A stretch of 64,000 nt of DNA, taken from positions 620,001 to 684,000 of the forward strand of contig NW_026110563.1 of the NCBI RefSeq assembly GCF_024679095.1, in the 5' to 3' direction. The position numbers and the translations under genes were made by a program. The notes below the pieces were generated by a model. The model worked only from the letters and a program-made list of their open reading frames with translations. It was not told the origin of the DNA and did not search any database. Positions 54,234-64,000 of this stretch are shown piece by piece. This stretch comes from Eriocheir sinensis. Its lineage: Eukaryota > Arthropoda > Malacostraca > Decapoda > Varunidae. Positions within the stretch are counted from its first letter, which is position 1, and every line of letters begins with the position of its first letter.

Positions 54234-55702
54234 AACAAAAATAAATACAGAATACACAAAAATAGATATGCAAAATACATATAAACAATGTAAATTTGTT
54301 TCAAAATATATATACGAATACACATGAAATAAGGTAGATTTCTATAAAAATATATATGCAAAATACACATAAAATTAAGTAAATACGTATAAAAAATGTA
54401 TACAAAATACACATAAAATAATGTAAATTAGTATCAAAATAAATAAACAAAATACCATTAAAAGAATGTGTATTTTTATAAATATATATATATATATATA
54501 CAAAATAAACATTAAATAATATAAATTTGTTTAAAACTATACAAAATACACATAAAATGATGTAAATACGTATAAAAATATATATACAAAATAAACATTA
54601 AATAATGTAAATTCGCGTCAAAATAAATAAACAAAATATGAATAAAAGAATGTGTATTTGTATGAAAATAGATATACAAAATACACATAAAATAACTTGA
54701 ATTTGTATCAAACTATATACAAAAATACACAAAAATATTTTAAATTTGTATGAAAATAAATATACAAAATACACATAAAATTAGGTAAATTTGTATGGAA
54801 ATACATATACAAAATACACAAAAAATAATGTAAATTTGAATGAAAATACATAAACAAATACACTTAAAATAACGTAAATTTGTATAAAAAAATATATTCA
54901 AAACTCAAATAGAATAATGTAAAATCGTATCAAAATAAATACACAGAATATTAATAAAATAATGTAAATTTGTATGAAAATAAATAGGCAAAATACCCAT
55001 AAAATAATGCATTTTTTTTATTTATAAAAATATATATACCAAAATACACATATAAAAATTAGATTTGTATTAAAATAAATATATAAAAAACACATACAGT
55101 AAGGTAAATTTGTATTGAAATAGATACGCAAAATACATATAAAGCAATGTAAATTTGTTTCAAAATATGTATACGAATACACATAAAATAACGTAGATTT
55201 CTATAACTATATATATTCAAAATACACATAAAATGAAGTAAATACGTATAAAAAAATGTATACAAAATACACATAAAATAATGTAAACTCGTATCAAAAT
55301 AAATAAACAAAATACCAATAAAAGAATGTGTATTTGTATAAATATAAATATACAAAATACACATAAAATAACGTAAATTTATATAAAACTATATACATAA
55401 ATACACAGAAGTAGCTAAATTTGTATGAAAATATATACAAAATACACACAAAATAAGCTAAATTTGAATTGAAATATATATACAAAATACTTGAAATAAA
55501 GTAAATCTTTATCAAAATATTTATACAAATACACATATAATAACGTAAATTTGTATGAAAATATATAAACAAAATACACATTAAATAATGTAAATACGTA
55601 TAAAAAAAATGTGAACAAAATACACATATAATCATGCAATTCGTATCTAAATAAATAAACAAAATACCAATAAAATAATATAAATTTGTATGAGTAAACG
55701 TG
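54234..55702 (-). repeat. Satellite block, A-rich orientation
   Basis: The left breakpoint is the one shared with the short inserts, but here the minus orientation continues for about 1.5 kb instead of flipping back after about 97 bp. The block holds a short TA run at 54482-54500, regular A-P monomers and the inverse acatgattatatg cassette near 55625. It ends at GAGTAAACGTGTATGTTGCA. Confidence 0.88.
54482..54500. repeat. Short TA run
   Basis: About 19 bp of TA in a minus-orientation monomer (TTTTTATAAATATATA context), longer than the usual TATATATA core. It may be an early stage of the same kind of expansion. Confidence 0.8.
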
Positions 55703-58700
55703 TATGTTGCATATTTTTTCAATACAAATTTACCTTATTATATACGCATTTTGTATATTTAATTTTAATACAAATTTAATTATTCGATGTGTATTTTTGT
55801 ATCTGTATTTTTATAAACATATGCTTTATTTTTTCGGTATTTTGCATCTTTATTTTCATACAAATATACATTATTTTATTGATATTCTGCTCATTCATTT
55901 TGATACGAATTGACAATATTCTATGTATATTTTGTATATATTTTTCATACAAATTTACGTTATTTTATATGTATTTGTTTATATATTTTGACACAAATTT
56001 ACAATATTTTATGGCTATTTTGTATATACATTTCAAAAGAAATTTACCTAGTTTTATGTGTATTTTGTATATCTATTTTCATACAAACTCAAATTATTTC
56101 TATGTATTTTTATATATATTTTAAAACAAATTTAATTATGTTATGTGTATTTTGTAAATTTATTTTCATTCATATATATATATATTATTCTATTGTTGTT
56201 TTGTTGATTTATATTGATGCGAATTTACATTATTTTATATGTACTTTGTATATATATTTTTATACGCTTTTACATTATTTAATATTTATTTTGAATATAT
56301 ATTTTTATTCAAATTCATGGTATTTTATGTGTATTTGTATATATATTTTCATATAAATTTACATTATTTTATGCGTATTTTGTACATATATTTTATTACA
56401 AATCTACCTTATTTTATGTTTATTTTGTATATGTATTTTGTATATTTATATGTATCCAAATACACATTCTTTTATTGGTATTTTGTTTATTTATTTTAAA
56501 TCGAATTTACATTATTTTATGTGTATTTTGTATACATTTTTTTTATACGTAATTACTTAATTTTATGTGTATTTTGTATATATATTTTTATAGAAATCTA
56601 CGTTTTTTTATTTGTATTCGTATATATATTTTGAAACAAATTTACATTGTTTTATATGTATTTTTGCACATCTCTCTCAATACAAATTTACCTTATTGTA
56701 TGTGCATTTTGTATATTTATTTCAATGCAAATTTAAATATTTTATGTGTATTTTGGTATACATATTTTTATAAGAAATGCGCTATTTTATGGGAATTTTG
56801 CATCTTTATTTTCATACAAATTTACATTATTTTATTAATATTCGGTGTATTTATTTTGATACGATGTTACATTATTCTATTTGTTTTTTGTATATACTTT
56901 TTTATACATATTTACATTATTTAATGTGTATCTTGCATATATATTTTATACAAATTTATTATCTATTATCTATTTTCATACAAATACACATTCTTTTCAT
57001 GATATTTTGTTTATTTATTTTGACACGAATTTACATTATTTGATATGTATTTTGTATATATATTTTTATACGCATTTACATAATTTCATATGTATTTTGT
57101 GTATATATTTCTATAGAAATCTACTTTATTTTATGTTTATTCGTATATATATTTTGAAACAAATTTACATTGTTTTATATGTATTTTTGAATATCTCTTT
57201 CAATACAAATTTACCTTACTGTATATGCATTTTGTATATCTATTTCAATACAAATTTAAATATTTTATGTGTATTTTGGTAAATATATTTTTATAAAAAA
57301 TGCGATAATTTTTGGGAATTTTGTATCTTTATTTTCATACAAATTTACATTATTTTATTGATATTCTGTGTATTTATTTTGATACGATTTTACATTATTC
57401 TATTTGTTTTTTGTATATATATTTTTATACACATTTACATTATTTAATGTGTATCTTACATATATATTTTATACAAATTTACGTTATTTTAAGTGTATTT
57501 GTTTATATATTTTCATTCAAATTTACATTATTTGATGTGTATTTTGTATATGTATTTCAATACAAATTTACCTAATTTTATGTGTATTTTGTATATTTCT
57601 TTTCAAACAAATTAAAAATATTTTTGTGTATTTTTGTATATAGTTTTATACAAATTTAGGTTATTTTATGTACGCATTTACATTATTTAGTGTGTGTTTT
57701 GTATATATATATTTTTTTGCAAATTTACTTTATTTTATATCCATTTTTGTACATATATTTTTATAGAAATTTGCGTTATTTGTATATGTTTTCTCATACA
57801 AATTTACATTATATTATTGCTATTTTGTTTATTTATTTTGATACGAATTACATGATTATATGTGTATTTTGTACATATTTTTTATACGTATTTACATTAC
57901 TTAATGTGTATTTTGTTTATATATTTTTAAACAAATCTACGTTATTATATGTATTTGTATAAATATTTTGATACAGATTTACATTATTTTATGTATTTTG
58001 TATGTACATTTCAAATCAAATTTAGCTCATTTTAGCTGTATTTTGTATATATATTTTCATACAAATTTAGTTACTTCTGTGTATTTTTGTATATAGTTTT
58101 ATACAAATTTACGATATTTTATGTATATTTTGTATATTTATATTTATACAAATACACAATCTTTTACTGGTATTTTGTTTATTTATTTTGATACGATTTT
58201 TATGTATTTTTTGTATTCATTTTTTTATACGTATTTACTTCATTTTATGTGTATATATTTTTATAGAAATCTACGTTATTTTATGTGTATTCGTATATAT
58301 ATTTTGAAACAAATTTACATTGTTTTATATGTATTTTGCATATCAATTTCAATACAAATTTACCTTATAGTATATGCTTTTTTTATATTTATTTTAATAC
58401 AAATTTTAATATTTTATGTGTATTTTGGTATATATATTTTTAAAAAAAATGCGTTATTTTATGGCTATTTTGTATCTTTATTTTCATACAAATTTACATT
58501 ATTTTATTAATATTCTGTGTATTTATTGTTGATACGATTTTACATTATTCTATTTGTGTTTTATATATATTTTTTTTATACATATTTACATTATTTGATG
58601 TGTATTTTGTATATATATTTGACACAAATTTACGTTATTTTAAGTGTACATGTTTATATATTTTCATTCAAATTTCCATTATTTTATGTGTATTTTGTAT

Positions 58701-59022
58701 ATGTATTTCAATATAAATATACCTAATTTTATGTGTATTTTGTATATTTATTTTCTTACAAATTTAAATTATTTTTGTGTATTTTTGTATATAGTTTTAT
58801 ACAAACTTAGGTTATTTTATGAGTATTTTGTATATCTATTTTCATACAAATACACATTCTTTTATTGATATTTTGTTTATTTATTTTGACGATAATTTAA
58901 ATTATTTAATGTGTATTTTGTATATATATATTTTTATACGTATTTACATCATTTCATGTGTATTTTGTATATATATTTCTATAGAAATCTACGTTATTTT
59001 ATGTGTATTCGTATATATATTT
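55703..59022 (+). repeat. Long satellite block, T-rich orientation
   Basis: The block begins with B'-C'-D'-E like 10497-11250 (GCTCATTCATTTTGATACGA at about 55890), then carries the compound HOR cycle at 56597-58269. It continues with J-P-A monomers and ends within an A monomer (ATATATATTTAACACAAAAT). Confidence 0.9.
56597..58269 (+). repeat. Second copy of the compound HOR cycle
   Basis: A monomers begin at 56597, 57120 and 58270, giving an overall period of 1673 bp against 1676 bp for the copy at 8140. The two copies share the H/M fusion (about 56955), the inactive-looking E monomer TGCGATAATTTTTGGG (about 57300, matching about 8842) and the acatgattatatgtgtattt cassette (about 57848). They differ by scattered substitutions and small indels, so they are duplicates of moderate age rather than identical assembly copies. 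Confidence 0.75.
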
Positions 59023-61090
59023 AACACAAAATAACCAAAATACAAATACAAATATACACATAAAATAATTTAAAATTGAATGAAATAAATATACAAAATA
59101 AACATAAAATAAGGTAAATTTGTAATGAAATGTATGAAAAAATACACATAAAATAATATAAATTTGTATGAAAATATATATACAAATACACATTAAATAA
59201 CATGAATTTGTATAAAATTTGTATCAAAATATATACTTATACACACAATAAAATAACGAAATTTTTTTATGAAAATGTATATACAAAATACACATAAAAT
59301 AATTTAAATACGTAGAAAAATATATATACAAAAAACACATAAAATAGTGTAAATATGTATGAAAATATATAAACAAATTTGGATAAAAAATATATACAAA
59401 ATTAACATTAAATAATGTAAATATATATATAAAAAAATATATACAAAAAACACATAGAATAATGTTAAATCGTATTAAAATAAATAAAGAGAATATCAAT
59501 AAAATAATGTAAATTTGCATGAAAATAAAGATGCAAAATATCCTTATAATAACGCATATTTGCATAAAAATATAGATACAAAAATACATCTAAAATAATT
59601 AAAGTTGTATTAAAATAAATATACAAAATGCACGTACAATAAAGTAAATTTGTATTGAAATAGATATGCAAAATACACATTAATAATGTAAATTTGTATC
59701 AAAATATATATACGAATACTCATAAAATAGAGTAAATTTCTATGAAAATATACATACAAAATAGATTAACAAAATACACATATAACTAGTTAAATTTGTA
59801 TTTAAATACATGTACAAAAAACACATAAAATAATGTAGATTTGTATGAAATTAAAACAAATACATTTTATATAAAATATATATACAAAATACACATAGAA
59901 TAATGTAAAATCATATCAAAATAGCTACACAGAATATCAATAAAATAATGTAAATTTGTATGAAAATAAAGATGCAAAATACCCATAAAATAAAGCATAT
60001 TTTTATAAAAATACATATACAAAAATACACATAGATTAATCAAATTTGTATTAAAATTAATATACAAAATGCACATACAATAAGGTAAATTTGTATTAAA
60101 AAAAATGTGCAAAATACACATAAAACAATGTAAATTTGTATCAAAATATATATTCGAATACACATAAAATAACGCAGATTTCTATAGAAATATATATACA
60201 AAATACACTTGAAATAATGTAAATACGTATAAAAATATATATACAAAATACACATTAAATAATGTTAATTCGTGTCAAAAAAAAATAAACAAAATATCAT
60301 GAAAAGAATGTGTATTTGTATGAAAATAGATATACAAAATACACATAAAATAACCTAAATTTGAATAAAACTATATACAAAAATACACAAAAATAATTTA
60401 AACTTGTATGAAAATAAATATACAAAAAACATATAAAATTAGGTAAATTTGTATTGAAATACATATACAAAATACACATAAAATAATGTAAATTTGAATG
60501 AAAATATATAAACATATAGACTTAAAATAACGTAAATTTGTATCAAATATATATACAAAAAACACATTAAATAATGTAAATATGTATAAAAAAATATATA
60601 CAAAACGCAAATAAAATAATGTAAAATCGTATCAAAATAAATACAGAAAATATTAATAAAATAATGTAAATTTGTATGAAAATTAAGATGCAAAATACCC
60701 ATAAAATAATGCATTTTTAAAAAAAATATATATACGAAAAAACATAAAATATTTGATTTTGTATTAAAATAAAAAGATATACAAAATTCACATAAAATAA
60801 GCTAAATTTGAATTGAAATATATATACAAAATACTTAAAATAATGTAAATTTGTATCAAAATACTTATACAAATACACATATAATAACGTAAATTTGTAT
60901 AAAAATATATAAACAAAATACACATTAAATAATGTAAATACGTATAAAAAAATGTACAAAATACACAAATAATCATGTAATTCGTATCAAAATAAATAGA
61001 CAAAATAATAATAAAATAATGTAAATTTCTATGAGAAAACATATACAAAATACACATAAATAACGCAAATATCAATAAAAATATATATAA
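59023..61090 (-). repeat. Satellite block, A-rich, inverted copy of 36.24-38.3 kb
   Basis: Read on the minus strand from 61090 it follows 36239 onward. It starts with TTGCGTTATTTATGTGTAT, passes the acatgattatttgtg cassette variant, the family with TTATTTGCGTTTTG and the family containing TTTTGATACAAATTTACATTA, and ends in the region corresponding to about 38290. Confidence 0.88.
59023..61090 (-). repeat. Large inverted repeat, right arm (partner 36239-38320)
   Basis: The similarity continues past the 61091 orientation switch, because 61091-61470 also mirrors 36238-35860. The inverted duplication therefore includes a pre-existing strand-switch junction. Confidence 0.8.
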
Positions 61091-63009
61091 TATAATATAT
61101 TTTTATACATATTTAAAATATTTAATATATATTTTGTATATATATTTTATCCAAATTTACGTTATTTTATATGTATTTGTTTATATATTTTCATACAAAT
61201 TTACATTATTTTATGTGAGTTTTGTATATGTATTTCAATACAAATTTGCCTAACTTTATGTGTATTTTGCATATCTATTTTCAAACAAATTTAAATTATT
61301 TTTGTGTATTTTTGTATATATTTTTATACAAATTTTAGTTATTTTATTTGTTTTTTGTATATATATTTTCCTACAAATATACATACTTTTATTGGAATTT
61401 TGTGTATTTAATTTTTTACGAATTTACATTTGTTTATGTTTATTTTGTATATATATTTTTCTACGTATTTAAATTATTTTATGTGTATTTTATATAAACA
61501 TTTTCATAAAAATTTACGTTATTTTATTGTGTGTATTCGTAAATATTTTGAAACAAATTTTATACAAATTCATGTTATTTTATGTGTATTTGTATATATA
61601 TTTTCATACAAATTGATATTATTTTATGTGAATTCTTACACATATTTTATTACAAATTTACCTTATTTTATGTTTATTTTGTATATTTATTTCATTCAAT
61701 TTTAAATTATTTAATGTGTATATTTTTATTTGTATTTAGGTTATTTTATGTGTGTTTTCTATATATATTTTCATCCAAAATTACATTATTTTATTGTTAT
61801 TTTCCTAATTTAACTCGATACGAATTTAGATTATTTCATAGGTATTTTGTATACATATTTTTATACTCATTTACATTATCTAATGTGTGTTTTGTATATA
61901 TCTTTTTATGCAAACTAATTTTATGTGCATTTTTGTACATATATTTTTATAGAAACTTAAAATGTTATTTTATGTGTATTTTGTATGTTTTCTCATAAAA
62001 ATTTACATTATTTAATTAGTTTTTTGTTTATTTATTTTGATACGAATGACTTGATTATTGGTGTATTTTGTAAATATTTTTTTTATACGTATTTACATTA
62101 CTTAATGTGTATTTTGTTTATATATTTTTTTTCAAATTTACGTTATTATATGTGTATTTGTTAAAAATATTTTGAAACGAATTTACTTTATTTTATGTAT
62201 TTTGTATATATATTTCAATTCAAATTTAGCTTATTTTGTGTGTATTTTGTATATCTATTTTCATACAAATTTAATTACTTCTGTGTATTTTTGTATATAG
62301 TTTTATACAAATTTACGTTATTTTATGTGCATTTTGTATATTTATATTTATACAAATACACATTCTCTTATTGGTATTTTGTTTATTTATATATATACGA
62401 ATTTACATTATTTTATGTGTTTTTTGAATACATTTTTGTTTCGTATTTACTTAATTTTATTTGTATTTTGTATATATATATTTATAGAAATCTACGTTAT
62501 TTTATGTGTATTCGTATATATATTTTGAAACAAATTTACATTGTTTTATATGTTTTTTGCATATCTATTTCAATACAAATTTACCTTATTGTATGTGCAT
62601 TTTGTATATTTATTTTAATACAAATTCAAATATTTTATGTGTATTTTGGTATATATAATTTTAAAAAAAAGCGTTATTTTATAGGTATTTTGCATCTTAG
62701 TTTTCATACAAATATACATTATTTTATTAATATTCTGTGTATATATTTTGATACGATTTTATATTATACTATTTGTGTTTTGTATATATTTTTTTATACA
62801 TATTTTCATTATTTAATGTGTATTTTTTATATATATTTTATACAAATTAACGTCATTTTAAGTGTATTTGTTTATATAATTTCATTCAAATTTACATTAT
62901 TTTAAGTGTATTTTGTATATGTATTTCAATACAAATTTACCTAATTTTATGTGTATTTTGTATATTTATTTTCATACAAATTTAAATTATTTTTGTGTTT
63001 TTTTGTATA
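61091..63009 (+). repeat. Satellite block, T-rich orientation
   Basis: The block starts at the inverse of the 13.6 and 36.2 kb junction. It includes the ATTGTGTGTAT cassette near 61528, the AACTCGATACGAATTTAG family near 61815 and a cassette variant near 62047 (GACTTGATTATTGGTG). A-K monomers follow. The longest open frame of the window (62195-62905, 236 codons) lies here and is entirely repeat. Confidence 0.9.
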
Positions 63010-63311
63010 TACATATAGAGTAAATTTCGATGAAAATATATATTCAAAATATATATAAAATTATGTAAATAAGTATAAAAATATATATATGAAATACACC
63101 TAAAAAAATGAAAATTCGTATCAAAATAAATAAACAAAATTCCGATAAAAGAACGTATATTTGTAGGAAAATAAATATACAAAATACACATAAAATTACG
63201 AAACTTTGAATAAAAGTATATACAAAAAAACAAAAAAATAAATTTCAATTTGTATGAAAATAGATATACAAAATACACATATAATTAGTTAAATTTGTAT
63301 TTAAATACATG
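63010..63311 (-). repeat. Short satellite block, A-rich orientation
   Basis: The block begins at the tacatatagagtaaatttc junction shared with 5578 and 20636 and ends at AAATACATGTATATTTGATA. It matches about 20640-20930. Confidence 0.88.
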
Positions 63312-64000
63312 TATATTTGATACAAATTTACGTAATTTTAAGTCTATATGTTTATATATTTTCATTCAAATTTACATTATTTTCAGTGTATTTTGTATAT
63401 GTATTTCAATACAAATTTACCTATTTTATATGTTTTTTGTATATTTATTTTCATACAAGTTTAAATTATTTTTGTGTATTTTTGTATATAGTTTTATACA
63501 AATTTAGGTTATTTTATGTGTATTTTGTATATCTATTTTCATACAAATACACATTCTTTTCATGATATTTTGTTTATTTATTTTGACACGAATTAACATT
63601 ATTTGATGTGTATTTTGTATATATATTTTTATACGTACTTACATTATTTCAAGTGTATTTTGTATATATATTTCTATAGAAATCTGCGTTATTTTATGTG
63701 TATTCGTAATATATTTTGAAACAAATTTACATTGTTTTATGTGTATTTTGCATATTTTTTCAATACAAATTTACCTTATTGTATATGCATTTTGTATATT
63801 AATTTTAATACAAATTTGATTAATCTATGTGTATTTTTGTATATGTATTTTCATAAAAATATGCTTTATTTTATGGGTATTTTGCATCTTTATTTTCATA
63901 CAAATCTACATTATTTTATTGATATTCTGTGTATTTATTTTGATATGTTTTTACATTATTCTATGTGTATTTTGTATATATATTTTATATAAAATGTATT
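63312..64000 (+). repeat. Satellite block, T-rich orientation, running off the window
   Basis: The block contains I-J-K-L-M-N-O-P-A-B-C-D-E-F in regular order. An A monomer lies near 63684 with TCTGCGTT, and the rest is close to 36780-37440. The array continues past base 64000. Confidence 0.9.

Noticed and set aside
62195..62905. Longest open reading frame (236 codons, plus strand), rich in Phe, Tyr, Ile, Leu and Cys, resembling a polytopic membrane protein.
   Set aside because: It is a translation of successive satellite monomers, made possible because the monomer lacks stops in three frames. Overlapping frames are open too, and related copies carry frame-shifting indels. No recognisable domain or start context was seen.

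Overview
This window is eukaryotic non-coding satellite DNA from end to end. I find no protein-coding gene, rRNA, tRNA, CRISPR array or recognisable transposon. The basic unit is about 45 bp (43 to 46 bp). A representative clean copy is 1626-1670. A tandem consensus built from it has about 25 T, 14 A, 3 G and 3 C, so it is roughly 87% A+T with a strong T-over-A strand bias. The organism cannot be named from this sequence. Tens of kilobases of very AT-rich satellite with higher-order organisation, strand switches and TA microsatellites suggest a nuclear heterochromatic region (centromeric, pericentromeric or sex-chromosome-like) of an AT-rich eukaryote. That placement is inference.

The array is not a simple monomeric satellite. 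Distinguishable monomers follow one another in a fixed order, which I label A to P, and together form a higher-order repeat (HOR) of 16 monomers, about 0.71 kb. A complete minus-strand unit lies at 21325-22031 (707 bp), and a 15-monomer plus-strand cycle lacking H lies at 19156-19777. Variant cycles lose or fuse monomers (one H-to-M deletion recurs about 12 times) or gain a variant cassette. Longer compound cycles of about 1.67 kb (8140-9815 and 56597-58269) contain several copies of the A monomer.

Orientation alternates in about 37 blocks. T-rich (+) blocks include 1417-5577, 6478-11851, 16000-20635, 36239-40381, 47514-51213 and 55703-59022. A-rich (-) blocks include 11852-13595, 20636-27205, 28643-30808, 31643-35213 and 59023-61090. 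The same inversion junctions recur: one five times at about 28.6, 31.6, 40.4, 44.55 and 51.2 kb, another five times at about 1.3, 15.9, 42.4, 47.4 and 54.2 kb. The inversions therefore came first and were then amplified within larger duplicated segments. Examples are 1-3100 with 46140-49190, a 3.0 kb tandem duplication starting at 27.8 and 30.8 kb, 37.2-40.5 with 47.9-51.3 kb, 45.87-47.5 with 52.65-54.3 kb, and an inverted pair at 36.24-38.3 and 59.02-61.1 kb.

Nine long (TA)n arrays (about 110 to 265 bp) interrupt the satellite. Eight sit at or next to the same place, the internal TATATATA of monomer O. In several cases a near-identical duplicate elsewhere in the window has the unexpanded O monomer, so the expansion can be seen as a before/after pair.

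Many open reading frames of 60 to 236 codons exist, but they are artefacts. The consensus 45-mer has no stop codon in any of its three T-rich-strand frames, so it yields 15-residue Phe/Tyr/Ile/Leu/Cys-rich repeats in all of them. None is annotated as a gene.
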